Shown in pieces: positions 36,425-44,911 of a DNA stretch of 60,209 bases (positions within the stretch are counted from its first letter, which is position 1; each line of letters begins with the position of its first letter). A model generated the notes under the pieces. It made no database searches and was not told where the DNA came from. It worked only from the letters and a program-made list of their open reading frames with translations. Location: positions 1 to 60,209 of the forward strand of contig CAMLSD010000017.1 in the NCBI GenBank assembly GCA_946482595.1, read 5' to 3'. The translations under genes and the position numbers were made by a program. The stretch is from an uncultured Comamonadaceae bacterium. Its GTDB lineage: Bacteria; Pseudomonadota; Gammaproteobacteria; Burkholderiales; Burkholderiaceae.

Positions 36425-37171
36425 TCAGGACGTGGCCGGTGTGCCCAGGTAGGCCTGCTGGATCGCGCTTGAACGGGCCAGTTCGCCCGCTGTGCCGCTG
36501 GCCACGATCTGGCCGCGCTCGAGCACGTAGGCGCGGTCGGCCACGGCCAGGGCCTTGCGCACGTTCTGCTCGACCATCAGCACGGTCACGCCCTGGTCGG
36601 CAATGCGCCGGGCGATGGCGAGCAGTTCGTCGACCATGCGCGGGGCCAGTCCGAGCGAGGGTTCATCGAGCATCAGCAGCCGCGGCCCGCTCATCAGCGC
36701 CCGCCCGACGGCCACCATCTGCTGCTCGCCGCCGCTCATCGTGCCGGCAAGCTGCGTGGCGCGTTCGGCCAGACGGGGAAAGTCGCGCAGCACCTGGGCC
36801 AGGCGTTCGGCGCGCTGCGCCTTGCGGCTGAGCCAGCCGCCGAGCTCGAGGTTCTCGGCCACCGTCATCTGCGCAAAGAGCTGACGGCCCTCGGGCACCA
36901 GGCACAGCCCGCGGCGCACGATCTCGTCGGTCTGCTGCACCGGCAGGGCCTGGCCGTCGAGCAGCACCTCTCCGGTGCGGCCGATCAGCCCGGCAATCGC
37001 CTTGAGCAGTGTGGTCTTGCCCGCGCCATTGGGGCCGAGGATCACGGTGAGGCCGGGGCGGGCTTCGAGGTTCAGGTGACGCAGGACCTGGAAGCCGCCG
37101 TAGCCGGCGCTCAGGTCGCGGACCTCCAGGCGGGCCGGGGGGGTGGCGGGGGACATCATGGCCGCGCTCAT
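36425..37171 (-). CDS. branched-chain amino acid-type ABC transporter ATP-binding protein (LivF-like)
   Basis: This is a 248-residue ATPase of the LivF subfamily. The Walker A is VILGPNGAGKTTLLKAI, the signature is AGTMSGGEQQMVAVGRALMS and Walker B is LLMLDEPSLGLAPRMVDELL. The short length and the MVEQNVRKALAVADRAYVLE end are typical of LivF. The start overlaps the LivG stop by 4 bases. It is the last importer gene before the aldehyde dehydrogenase. Confidence 0.95.
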   Translation of the reverse strand: MSAAMMSPATPPARLEVRDLSAGYGGFQVLRHLNLEARPGLTVILGPNGAGKTTLLKAIAGLIGRTGEVLLDGQALPVQQTDEIVRRGLCLVPEGRQLFAQMTVAENLELGGWLSRKAQRAERLAQVLRDFPRLAERATQLAGTMSGGEQQMVAVGRALMSGPRLLMLDEPSLGLAPRMVDELLAIARRIADQGVTVLMVEQNVRKALAVADRAYVLERGQIVASGTAGELARSSAIQQAYLGTPATS

Positions 37172-37911
37172 GGTGCGGACGCCATCTCGTCACCGAGATA
37201 GGCCTCGATCACGGTGGCATCGCGTACCACCTCGGACGGTGTGCCGTCGGCGATCCGGCGCCCCTGATGCAGCACCAGCACGCGCTCCACATGGCGCAGC
37301 AGTGTGGTCACCGCATGTTCGATCCACACCACCGTCATGCCGAGTTCGTCGCGCAGGCGGCCGATCAACCGGGCGAGCTGCTCGACCTCTGCCTCGGTCA
37401 GGCCGGCGGCGACCTCGTCGAGCAGCAGCAGCCTCGGCCGGGTGCCGAGCGCCATGCCGATCTCCAGCAGCCGCTGCTGCGACGGGGTGATCGCTGCGGC
37501 CGGCAGCTCAGCCTGCGCTGCCAGGCCGATCAGCGACAGGATGGCGCCGCTGTCCGCCAGCGCGGCCGGCGCCGGGCGGCCGCGGCCGGCGAACTCGAGC
37601 GCAAACGCCACATTCGCAGCCACGCTGAGTTCGGCAAACACCCGCGGGGTCTGGAAGGTGCGCGCAATGCCGTGGCGGGCATGCTCGTGCGGGCGTGCGC
37701 CGGTGAGGTCATGCCCCTGGGCCAGCAGGCGCCCGGCCGTCAGCGGCTGCACGCCCGAGATGGCATTGAAGAAGGTGGTCTTGCCCGCGCCATTGGGGCC
37801 GATGATGCCCACCAGCTCACCGGCCATGAAGCGCGCGTCCACACGGTCGACCGCCGTGAGGCCGCCAAAGCGCACCGTCACCTCACGGGCTTCGAGCAAG
37901 GGCTCAGGCAT
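37168..37911 (-). CDS. branched-chain amino acid-type ABC transporter ATP-binding protein (LivG-like)
   Basis: This is a 247-residue ATPase of the LivG subfamily. Walker A is GIIGPNGAGKTTFFNAISGV, then ARHGIARTFQTPRVFAELSV, and Walker B is RLLLLDEVAAGLTEAEVEQL. The signature loop reads ITPSQQRLLEIGMALG in place of the usual LSGGQ, a departure from the consensus. The ATG at 37911 is the family start. It overlaps LivM by 8 bases and LivF by 4, so the operon is tightly coupled. Confidence 0.93.
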   Translation of the reverse strand: MPEPLLEAREVTVRFGGLTAVDRVDARFMAGELVGIIGPNGAGKTTFFNAISGVQPLTAGRLLAQGHDLTGARPHEHARHGIARTFQTPRVFAELSVAANVAFALEFAGRGRPAPAALADSGAILSLIGLAAQAELPAAAITPSQQRLLEIGMALGTRPRLLLLDEVAAGLTEAEVEQLARLIGRLRDELGMTVVWIEHAVTTLLRHVERVLVLHQGRRIADGTPSEVVRDATVIEAYLGDEMASAP

Positions 37912-38872
37912 GGCGATGCTCCTCGGCCGACGCGGCAGGCGCGGGGGCGGCACGGCGGCGAGTGAACAGGCTCCAGCGCAACGAGGCCAGGCCGCCCGGC
38001 AGATACAGCACACACAGGATCAGCAACAGCCCCAGCGCCATCATGTAGAGCTGCGGCAGCTGCAGCCGCAGCGTCTCGGCCAGCAGGCTGAACACGATCG
38101 CGGCGATCAACGGGCCCCACAGCGTGGCCGCACCGCCGATCAGCGCGATCAGCACCGTCTGGAACCCGATGAAGGGGTTGAACACAGTGGACGGGTCGAT
38201 GTAGGTCCAGCGCACCGACATGGCCGCACCGACCGCCCCGGCAAATGCGGCAATCAGCGCAAAGCCGGCGATCTTCACGCGGCGGGTGTCCACGCCCAGG
38301 GTCTGGGCGCGCTGCTCGTCGGCGCCGATCCCGACCAGAGCCAGGCCGAAGCGGCTGCGCCGCACGGCGATCGCGGTGCCCAGGGCCAATGCCGCCAGCG
38401 CCAGCACGGTGAAGTACACCGTGGTGCCATCGGGCACGATCACCAGCACCCGCCCCACGGTGCCGGTCACCTGCTTCTCGAAGTAGGTGATGGCATGGCG
38501 GATCAGCTCGGTCATGCCGAAGGTCAGCACGGCAAAGTAGGTGCCGCGCAGGTGCAGCACCGCCGCGCCCATCACCACCGCCACCGCGGCCGCCACCAGG
38601 GCGCCCAGCCCCACGGCCAGAAGCCAGGGCAGATGCTGCAGCACCAGCGCGCTCGTGTAGGCGCCCAGCCCGAAAAATGCCGAGGTGGCCAGCGACAGGT
38701 AACGCGTGGTGCCGCAGAACATCGCCCAGCTGGTCGACAGCGTGATGTACATCAGGCAGGTCAGTGCCAGCGACAGCATGAACTCGCTGCCCAGCCAGGG
38801 CAGCGCGCAGGCCGAGACCCCCAGCGCTGCCAGCACGCCCAGGTCACGCCGCAAGTGGGGGGAGGTCGTCAT
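37904..38872 (-). CDS. branched-chain amino acid-type ABC transporter permease (LivM-like)
   Basis: This is an inner-membrane permease of 322 residues with about nine hydrophobic segments. LivM marks are YLSLATSAFFGLGAYTSALV, HLRGTYFAVLTFGMTELIRH and the coupling loop FALIAAFAGAVGAAMSVRWT followed by PFIGFQTVLIALIGGAATLW. It pairs with LivH to form the channel and shares a 4-base overlap with it. Confidence 0.94.
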   Translation of the reverse strand: MTTSPHLRRDLGVLAALGVSACALPWLGSEFMLSLALTCLMYITLSTSWAMFCGTTRYLSLATSAFFGLGAYTSALVLQHLPWLLAVGLGALVAAAVAVVMGAAVLHLRGTYFAVLTFGMTELIRHAITYFEKQVTGTVGRVLVIVPDGTTVYFTVLALAALALGTAIAVRRSRFGLALVGIGADEQRAQTLGVDTRRVKIAGFALIAAFAGAVGAAMSVRWTYIDPSTVFNPFIGFQTVLIALIGGAATLWGPLIAAIVFSLLAETLRLQLPQLYMMALGLLLILCVLYLPGGLASLRWSLFTRRRAAPAPAASAEEHRHA

Positions 38873-39744
38873 TTCTTGAACAGTCCGTTGGGGCGCAGCA
38901 GCAGGACGCCGATGAACACGCCGTACGACAGCAGTGCCTTCAGCGAAGGATTGGTGAAGTGCATGCCCAGGGCCTCGATCACACCCAGCAGCAGACCGCC
39001 GGCCAGTGCCCCGCTCATGCTGCCGAACCCGCCCAGCGTGATCACGATCAGCGCGGTCACGGTGTAGGGTTCGCCCATCGAGGGCGTGACCGCATAGGTC
39101 ATCGACAGCAGGCAGCCCGCCACCCCCGACAGGCCCAGGCCGATGCCGAACATCAAGGGGTGCAGCCGGCGCGTGTTGATCCCCACCAGCTGCGCGCCGG
39201 TGGGCGACTGCATCAGCGCGCGCACCGCCTTGCCCAGCAGCGTGGTGCGCAGCAGCACGATCAGCACCGCGCTCATGGCCAGGGCCAGGCCGAACACCAC
39301 GAGCTTGTTGGCGGCAAACTGCGCGCCGCCCACGGCCACCGGTTCGGTCAGGTAGTCATAGCCGCGCAGGTCACCGCCCCAGATCAGCGAGGCGAAGTTC
39401 TGCACCAGGAACATGAGGCCGAAACACACCATCAGGCCCCGTGCCTCGAACACGTCGAGGTTGCCCGAGCTGGCCGCCAGCGGGCGGAACCACAGGCGGT
39501 GCACCACCAGCCCCACGCCCATCAGCAGCGCAAAGCTCACCGGCACCATCAGCAGCGGCGACACCCCCAGGCTGGTGTGCGCCAGCCAGGTCAGGAAGGC
39601 GCCCACCATCAGGAACTCGCCGTGAGCGATGTTGAGGATGCGCATCAACCCGTACTGCAGGTTCAGGCCGAGCGCAACCAGGGCATAGATGCCTCCGGTG
39701 ATGAGACCGGAGGCCAGCAGTTCCAGCCAGGCGCCGAAGGACAT
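38869..39744 (-). CDS. branched-chain amino acid-type ABC transporter permease (LivH-like)
   Basis: This is an inner-membrane permease of 291 residues with about eight hydrophobic segments. It begins with the LivH pattern ASGLITGGIYALVALGLNLQ, YGLMRILNIAHGEFLMVGAF and carries the EAA-like loop near GKAVRALMQSPTGAQLVGIN. The C-terminal segment VTALIVITLGGFGSMSGALA is typical. It lies 62 bases after the binding-protein gene and overlaps LivM by 4 bases. Confidence 0.94.
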   Translation of the reverse strand: MSFGAWLELLASGLITGGIYALVALGLNLQYGLMRILNIAHGEFLMVGAFLTWLAHTSLGVSPLLMVPVSFALLMGVGLVVHRLWFRPLAASSGNLDVFEARGLMVCFGLMFLVQNFASLIWGGDLRGYDYLTEPVAVGGAQFAANKLVVFGLALAMSAVLIVLLRTTLLGKAVRALMQSPTGAQLVGINTRRLHPLMFGIGLGLSGVAGCLLSMTYAVTPSMGEPYTVTALIVITLGGFGSMSGALAGGLLLGVIEALGMHFTNPSLKALLSYGVFIGVLLLRPNGLFKK

Positions 39745-39806
39745 GAAGGCTCACTCGTTGAAGCAGGGGGGACGGGTCGCTCGGGCGGATGGCCGCAACG
39801 CACGCC

Positions 39807-41033
39807 TCACCAGGCCGGCTTGGCCGGCATCAGCGCGGCGGTGGCCACGTTGCGCGGCCACACCACCTCGAACTCACCCTTCTGCCACTGGCCGACGGTG
39901 CCGGGCACGCTGTCGTTTTCGCTGCCGTTGAAGCGGATCTTGCCGATGATGGTGTTGTGTTCGGTGCGAGCGATGTAGTCGCGCAGTGCCTTGCGGTCCA
40001 GGCCCACGCGGGCCACACCGGTCTGCAGGATCTGCAGCCCGGCATAACAGTGCCCGCTGGCCCAGCGATCGGGCTCCTTCTGGGCGCCGAACTTCGCCAC
40101 GTGGGCATCGAAGTACGCCTTGGCGGCCGGGCTGGTCTTGCTGTTCCACGACCCCATGCCCAGCACGCCCTCGGCGCTGGCGGCCATCACGTTGCGGTAG
40201 AGCTGGAAGGCCGTTCCGACCGACGCATAGAAGAACTTCGGGTTGAAGCCGATCTCCTTGCTCTGGCGACTGGCCAGGATGGTGTCGGGCGGGTAGGTGA
40301 TGCCGATGAAGGCATCGGGGTTCATGTCCTTGATGCCGCGCAGCACCGGCGAGAGGTCCTTCACGCCCAGCGGGTAGCTCTTGCGCTCGACCACCTGGAT
40401 GCTGGTCTTCTTCAGTGCGTTGTTCAGCGCGGCAAAGTTCTCCAGCCCGAACAGGTCGTCCATGTAGACGATGGCCACCGTCTTCACGCCGTTGGCGGCC
40501 AGCATGTCCACCAGCGCGCCCATCATGCGGTCGGGCTGCTGCAGCAGCGAGAAGAAGTACGGCAGGTTCATGTCGATCAGCTTGCGCGACAGTGCCGTGG
40601 GCGCCAGCATCGGGTAGCCGAAGCGGGTGGCCAGTGGCGCGATCGCGAAGTTGGCATTGCTGCCCCAGGGCGGCAGGATGAGGTCGACCTTGTCGCTGCC
40701 CATCAGCTTTTGATACGAGCGCACGCAGGTCTCGATGTCGCTGCGGTCGTCCGAACTCACCAGCTCGATCGGGCGCTTGCTGCCCTTCACGTCCAGGCCG
40801 CCCGCGGCGTTCACCTGTTCGGCCCACAGCAGGTAGTTGGGCTCCTGGCTGACCTGGGCACCCGGGGTCCACGGGCCGGTGCGGGCGATCGCATACCCGA
40901 TGCGCACCGACCCGCCCTGGGCGCGGCCGAGCGACGGCAGGCCCAGCGTGGCGGCGCCGGCGGCCAGTGCCTGCACGGCGGTGCGGCGGGTCAGTCCGCG
41001 CTGCGCGGCGGTCGAGCGGTTCGGTGAGGTCAT
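39807..41033 (-). CDS. ABC transporter substrate-binding protein, branched-chain amino acid type
   Basis: This is a periplasmic binding protein of 408 residues in the LivK/aromatic-acid binding branch. The N-terminus carries a twin-arginine-like signal (GLTRRTAVQALAAGAATLGL, cleavage near GRAQ). The mature protein starts VRIGYAIARTGPWTPGA, then ANGVKTVAIVYMDDLFGLEN, typical of family 1 type binding proteins. The ligand is not predictable, but the downstream aromatic-type aldehyde dehydrogenase and the divergent AraC regulator suggest an aromatic acid or aldehyde. The ATG at 41033 is chosen; the frame is open to 41060. Confidence 0.92.
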   Translation of the reverse strand: MTSPNRSTAAQRGLTRRTAVQALAAGAATLGLPSLGRAQGGSVRIGYAIARTGPWTPGAQVSQEPNYLLWAEQVNAAGGLDVKGSKRPIELVSSDDRSDIETCVRSYQKLMGSDKVDLILPPWGSNANFAIAPLATRFGYPMLAPTALSRKLIDMNLPYFFSLLQQPDRMMGALVDMLAANGVKTVAIVYMDDLFGLENFAALNNALKKTSIQVVERKSYPLGVKDLSPVLRGIKDMNPDAFIGITYPPDTILASRQSKEIGFNPKFFYASVGTAFQLYRNVMAASAEGVLGMGSWNSKTSPAAKAYFDAHVAKFGAQKEPDRWASGHCYAGLQILQTGVARVGLDRKALRDYIARTEHNTIIGKIRFNGSENDSVPGTVGQWQKGEFEVVWPRNVATAALMPAKPAW

Positions 41034-41274
41034 GGCCAGTCTCCTGAAGGTGCCGGGCATGGCTGCGTGGCCATGCCGTGTGGATGTGGCTGAATCCTAG
41101 GAGGGGCGCGGTGCGGCTGCTTTGCCCGGCATGCACCGTCACTTGACGATCTGTGCACAACCGACCGGGACTTACCCGCGTTGGTGCGCACAGCGCTCGT
41201 GCGGCTCGGGATAATCGGCCAGCCACTGCCATCATGGCGGTGCGTGCAGCGCGTGGCTGCACAAGGAGTGCAAC
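41034..41274. other. divergent intergenic region between the importer and AraC genes
   Basis: This 241-base gap should hold both divergent promoters. It contains an 8-base palindrome TGTGCACA (41152-41159), another TCCTAGGA (41095-41102), a TTGACG box near 41143 and GATAAT at 41210-41215. These boxes are not at promoter spacing from each other, so no promoter is claimed. Confidence 0.4.
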
Positions 41275-42252
41275 ATGGGCCAGGACCTCACCCTGATGGA
41301 CACCGCCGAGGTGGCGCCCCGGGAGCGCATCCCGTTGTGGTCGGACTGGATCTTCCGGCTGTTCGGCGGCCTGCAGTCCGACCTGTACGGCGACACCGAA
41401 TTCGACGGCCGCATGGTCAGCGTGCATGCCGGCGAGGTCATCCTGACCCGGCTCGAAGCCAACCGCCACCGGGTGATGCGCTCGCGCAGCCATGTGCGCA
41501 ACAGCGACGAGGGCTACCTGAAGATCGTGGCGCCTTTCAACGGTTGCGCCGGTGTCGAGCAGCGCGGCCGCCAGGCCTGGGTCACCCCCGGTGAGTGGAG
41601 CATCTACGACACCACCGACACCTATGCCGTGGCCAACCCGGTGCGTGTCGAACACCTGATCGTGATGGTGCCCAAGGCCCACCTCGCCGAGCGCGGCCTG
41701 GCGCTGGACGAACTGATGGCGCGCAAGCTCGGCAGCCACGGCGGGGTGGCCCGCCTGGCGCTGGAGACCATGCGCAGCGCCTATGGTGAACTGGGCGGCA
41801 TGCATGCCGACGCCGCGCGCAACGTGGGGGACGCCATCACCCAGTTCGTGCACCTGTCGCTGCTGGACCTGGCCGGGCGCAGCACCGGGCTGTCCCAGCG
41901 CGAAGCCCTGCGCGAGCGCATCAAGCAGCATGTGGCACGCCGCCTGGGCGACCCGGCCCTGAGCGTCGACTCGCTGGCGTTGTCGCTCAACTGCAGCCGC
42001 CGCCATCTCTACAACGCCTTTTCCGACGAGGCCGAGGGCGTGGCCGGCTACATCCTCCAGCAACGCCTGGAAGCCTGCCGCCGTGAACTGGCCCAGCCCA
42101 GCTTCTCACACCGCTCGGTCACCGAGATCGCGATGAGCTTCGGGTTCGGCAACCTGGCGCACTTCAGCCGGGTCTTCAAGGCGCGTTATGGCCAGGCACC
42201 CAGCGACTACCGGGTGCAGGCACAGCACCGGCTGGGGATGGACGGGCCGTAG
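41275..42252 (+). CDS. AraC-family transcriptional regulator (FeaR-like)
   Basis: This is a 325-residue regulator. The N-terminal 200 residues form an AraC-binding-like effector domain (FDGRMVSVHAGEVILTRLEA, then TPGEWSIYDTTDTYAVANPV). The C-terminal double helix-turn-helix reads LSVDSLALSLNCSRRHLYNA and VTEIAMSFGFGNLAHFSRVF with KARYGQAPSDYR. The domain pairing matches FeaR and related activators of aromatic or amine catabolism. AAGGAG lies just before the ATG. It is divergent from the importer/aldehyde dehydrogenase operon, its likely target. Confidence 0.93.
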   Translation: MGQDLTLMDTAEVAPRERIPLWSDWIFRLFGGLQSDLYGDTEFDGRMVSVHAGEVILTRLEANRHRVMRSRSHVRNSDEGYLKIVAPFNGCAGVEQRGRQAWVTPGEWSIYDTTDTYAVANPVRVEHLIVMVPKAHLAERGLALDELMARKLGSHGGVARLALETMRSAYGELGGMHADAARNVGDAITQFVHLSLLDLAGRSTGLSQREALRERIKQHVARRLGDPALSVDSLALSLNCSRRHLYNAFSDEAEGVAGYILQQRLEACRRELAQPSFSHRSVTEIAMSFGFGNLAHFSRVFKARYGQAPSDYRVQAQHRLGMDGP

Positions 42253-42292
42253 CAGCTCGCTGGGCCACACGCAAGCTGGGATGCTTCCCATC

Positions 42293-42320
42293 GGGATCGT
42301 TCCCAGCTAGGAACGGTCCC
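42293..42320. terminator. perfect-looking hairpin after the AraC gene
   Basis: GGGATCGTTCC (42293-42303) and GGAACGGTCCC (42310-42320) form an 11-base stem with one G-T pair and a CAGCTA loop. It sits 41 bases after the AraC stop codon. There is no T-tract; it could be a weak terminator or an operator at the edge of the small-gene island. Confidence 0.5.
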
Positions 42321-42467
42321 AACTGGCAGGAGCGGGGCGGCCTGCCGATGATGTGCGTCAGAACAGACGCACACACAGGGAGTGCCCTTGATGATCACGA
42401 CAACTGCCGCGCCTGCTGGCGCGGCTCCATGCACCCACTTTGCCATGGCGCGACTGAGGCACTGAGG

Positions 42468-42743
42468 ATGGGCCAACGCTCGGAGTTCGCATCACGCTCG
42501 AGAACGAGCTCGACCGACGCAGCCACTTGGGTCGAGTTGCTTCCTCTGCTGGAAAGCCTCTGTGCAGAACGGGGCGGCTACGACCTGATCAAGTTCGGCG
42601 GCGAGCGCGCACACAAGCGATTCACCGTGGTGTTCAGCTTGCCTCGACCACGGGACATCGTGCGGCGCTGCGATGTCGACAGCATGGATGAAGGCGTGCG
42701 GGCGCTGTGTCAGGAACTGCAGGCGATGGATCTGGTGCGATGA
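42468..42743 (+). CDS. hypothetical protein, first gene of the small-gene island
   Basis: This is a 91-residue protein that I do not recognise. The body reads WVELLPLLESLCAERGGYDL, then KFGGERAHKRFTVVFSLPRP and ends QELQAMDLVR. It has the size and mixed alpha/beta look of immunity or accessory proteins, but no family is assigned. Its stop codon overlaps the next gene's start (ATGA at 42740-42743), which supports that it is translated. The ATG at 42468 has only a weak AGG upstream, and the frame continues upstream to 42348, so the start is uncertain. Confidence 0.6.
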   Translation: MGQRSEFASRSRTSSTDAATWVELLPLLESLCAERGGYDLIKFGGERAHKRFTVVFSLPRPRDIVRRCDVDSMDEGVRALCQELQAMDLVR

Positions 42744-43051
42744 CCGTTGGCATGAAGCGCACGAACCTCGCCGACCTGAGCGACTTTCTGGGGGCGTACT
42801 TCCACGAGGACTGGCTGCTGGAGTCGTCCGACCCGGACCAGGCCGTCCGCCGGTTCCTGGCGAGTGGGCCGACAGCGGCCCACCGCGCGCGCATCGTGGT
42901 GCAGATCGGCGAGTACTTGGTGAGCAAGGATGAGGCGGGTGTCGAGGCCGGCCTGATGAGCGACCTTGGCTGCTACTACCTCCCAAGTGCTGACGGCATC
43001 GAGGCTCGCGCATGGCTCTGGCAGGTGGCGAATCGACTGGGCGCACCGTGA
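42740..43051 (+). CDS. CdiI-like contact-dependent inhibition immunity protein
   Basis: This is a 103-residue protein resembling the CdiI_2-type immunity family. Characteristic segments are LSDFLGAYFHEDWLLESSDP near the N-terminus, a middle helix RIVVQIGEYLVSKDEAG and the ending LGCYYLPSADGIEARAWLWQ. Immunity proteins of this kind bind and neutralise a toxin delivered by CDI or related systems. No toxin or delivery gene lies nearby, so this is an orphan immunity gene. It overlaps the preceding gene by 4 bases. Confidence 0.7.
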   Translation: MTVGMKRTNLADLSDFLGAYFHEDWLLESSDPDQAVRRFLASGPTAAHRARIVVQIGEYLVSKDEAGVEAGLMSDLGCYYLPSADGIEARAWLWQVANRLGAP

Positions 43052-43111
43052 GGGGCAGGCGGGCCGCTTGCTCACCCTCGCGAATGGGCAAATTCAAACG
43101 GGTCGCTTCAA

Positions 43112-43561
43112 ATGGACCGTATTTTTCTGGTGTGGCAGGAAGCGACGCAACTTGGATTGCGTTGCCGTCTGATGCCGTACGAGCAGCTTGCACCCCTGGT
43201 GGCGCAACTCGGGCAGCGGCTCGGCATCGACTTCGCACGCGCGCGCATCTGGGACGATGCGCACCCTGACAGTGCGGCGCTTCAGTGTGCAGATGGCTGG
43301 CAGGCTGTTGCCAGTCTTGTGGGTGAGCGCGTGTGCTGGATGATGTCCAGTGATCGTCGCGCGGCGCTGTCCTTTGAATGCGGGGAGGACCTGCAGCGTG
43401 TCCTGGCAGAAACACCCCCCTTCGAGTTCCATGTGTTTGACCCAAGCTGCACCTGGTTGCTGTGCTTCAACGACCACGACGTCCTGATCGGTTGGGGTGA
43501 GGCCGCACACTGGGTCGAGCAGCTTGCCGAGACTCCGTGCAGAACAGGCCCACTGGCATGA
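43112..43561 (+). CDS. hypothetical protein of the small-gene island
   Basis: This is a 149-residue acidic, soluble protein that I do not recognise. It starts MDRIFLVWQEATQLGLRCRL and carries an aromatic stretch ASLVGERVCWMMSSD and a late SCTWLLCFNDHDVLIGWGEA. The pattern resembles DUF/Imm proteins adjacent to polymorphic toxins. It follows the CdiI-like gene by 60 bases. GC content is lower than in the flanking genes. Confidence 0.62.
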   Translation: MDRIFLVWQEATQLGLRCRLMPYEQLAPLVAQLGQRLGIDFARARIWDDAHPDSAALQCADGWQAVASLVGERVCWMMSSDRRAALSFECGEDLQRVLAETPPFEFHVFDPSCTWLLCFNDHDVLIGWGEAAHWVEQLAETPCRTGPLA

Positions 43562-43628
43562 AGCGTTCACAGTCGCCGTGGATGGATACGAGTGGCCACC
43601 ACAACACCAACCATCCGGGGGCAGGGCA

Positions 43629-43967
43629 GTGAATACGCCGAGTCGAGAGGACTTCCTTGCGGCTTTTGGCCTTGAACCCACGGAAGAGGACGCGCTCATG
43701 GCATTCACCCGGTACATCGTCACCAGGGGCACCCAGACGTTGGATCTGTCATTCAGCGCGGTCACGGGTTCCGTTCACGTCTTGTTGAGCGTGGACGGAC
43801 TGGAGTGTGTCAATTTCCTGTCTGAGTCCGTTCAGTCGGTTGAAATCAGCAATGACTCACGTGGTCAGGGGGTCAGCTTTGTGACCGCGGCACCGGGCGA
43901 GGAGACGGAGGGCTTTGTAGGGTTCGACGCGGCACTGCGGTTCCACTACCGTCGGCTGCGGGTGTGA
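43629..43967 (+). CDS. hypothetical protein of the small-gene island
   Basis: This is a 112-residue protein of unknown function beginning NTPSREDFLAAFGLEPTEED. The middle is strand-rich (TQTLDLSFSAVTGSVHVLLS, then GLECVNFLSESVQSVEISND) and the end is FVGFDAALRFHYRRLRV. The GTG at 43629 has a GGGGGC/AGGG purine run upstream; the frame is open back to 43497 but that part overlaps the previous gene. It has the size of an immunity protein; no family is claimed. Confidence 0.55.
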   Translation: MNTPSREDFLAAFGLEPTEEDALMAFTRYIVTRGTQTLDLSFSAVTGSVHVLLSVDGLECVNFLSESVQSVEISNDSRGQGVSFVTAAPGEETEGFVGFDAALRFHYRRLRV

Positions 43968-44250
43968 CGAAGCGGCCACGTCGGCTCTGACACCCCGGGG
44001 GTGCGATGTCTTTCAGCGACCTCCATGGGCAGGCATGGCCACCCGCACTTGATTTGCGTCCGACGTGTCTCTGTCCAATGAGCCTGCGAGATGGACCGGC
44101 CACGTCGTGGGCTCGGCACCATCGTGCGGTCGTCAGGACTTTGCGCTCGCGACGCTTGACGATGACCCCGAGTCCGCAGAGATTGCAGAGGCGGTGTTCT
44201 GCAGGAGCGCAGCGGGTCTGCGACCTGCCCATCCACGCGCGATCAAAGTC
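43968..44250. other. gap within the island, no convincing gene
   Basis: This 283-base stretch separates two island genes. A frame runs through its second half in phase with the next gene (from about 44065), but its composition is not protein-like. It may be a decayed gene remnant. No promoter, hairpin or repeat stands out. Confidence 0.4.
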
Positions 44251-44802
44251 ATGAGCGATTCAATCGAATGCTGCGCAGTGGCGGCTGTGCCGCAGAGTGT
44301 CTGTACCGTCACGGTGGATGACTACGTTCCCTTGCGCTGGCGGAGCTACGAAGGGTCGCTCGGCGGGCGGCTTGTCAGATTCGGAAACTTCAGGACGTCG
44401 CTGCTTGAGATCGTCGTGGAATCGGATTCGATGCTGATTCGAGGCTTTACCCTGACATTGGCCGACCGACAGCATTGGCCCTTGTCGCGCGAACCGCGGC
44501 GCCTGGTCGAAGGCCTGCCGATCATGTCTGTGGCCGCCGGTCTTGTTGGGCAGCCTGGACTGGAGCGGATGGACCTGCATCAGGAGTTCTCCGTGGGGTG
44601 GGGCGAAGACTTCGTGGAGATCGACCTTGGAGAGCTTGAAAAGGCGAGTCACGTCGTAGCGTGGGGCGCCGTCAAGTTCCATGTGGCAGGGGGGCGCTTG
44701 CGCGGGTTGTGCGTTGATGGATTGACGCGTGCCCAGGTCGCCCAGTGCGTGGCGGCTTGTGGCTCCTTGACACCGGTTGCCCATCACCGAACGGTCATCT
44801 GA
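44251..44802 (+). CDS. hypothetical protein of the small-gene island
   Basis: This is a 183-residue protein that I do not recognise. It is beta-rich (CTVTVDDYVPLRWRSYEGSL, FRTSLLEIVVESDSMLIRGF) and ends in VAQCVAACGSLTPVAHHRTVI. Mid-sequence MDLHQEFSVGWGEDFVEIDL is acidic. The ATG at 44251 is chosen because the sequence becomes protein-like there. It closes the low-GC island and converges on the GMC oxidoreductase gene, 109 bases away. A toxin-neutralising role is only a contextual guess. Confidence 0.55.
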   Translation: MSDSIECCAVAAVPQSVCTVTVDDYVPLRWRSYEGSLGGRLVRFGNFRTSLLEIVVESDSMLIRGFTLTLADRQHWPLSREPRRLVEGLPIMSVAAGLVGQPGLERMDLHQEFSVGWGEDFVEIDLGELEKASHVVAWGAVKFHVAGGRLRGLCVDGLTRAQVAQCVAACGSLTPVAHHRTVI

Positions 44803-44911
44803 CTAGGCCCTTGGTGCATTGCTGAGCGGGCTGGCGTCTCCGTCAGCGCGGCCTCAGATCACACAGGCACGCCTCGCCGGTACCGACGCACACCGGCACG
44901 TGACCCGGCCC

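Noticed and set aside
42492..43445. Minus-strand open frame across the immunity-like island
   Set aside because: It is antisense to genes with a 4-base overlap and a recognisable CdiI-like domain; its translation is Arg/Pro/Ser-rich without family features.
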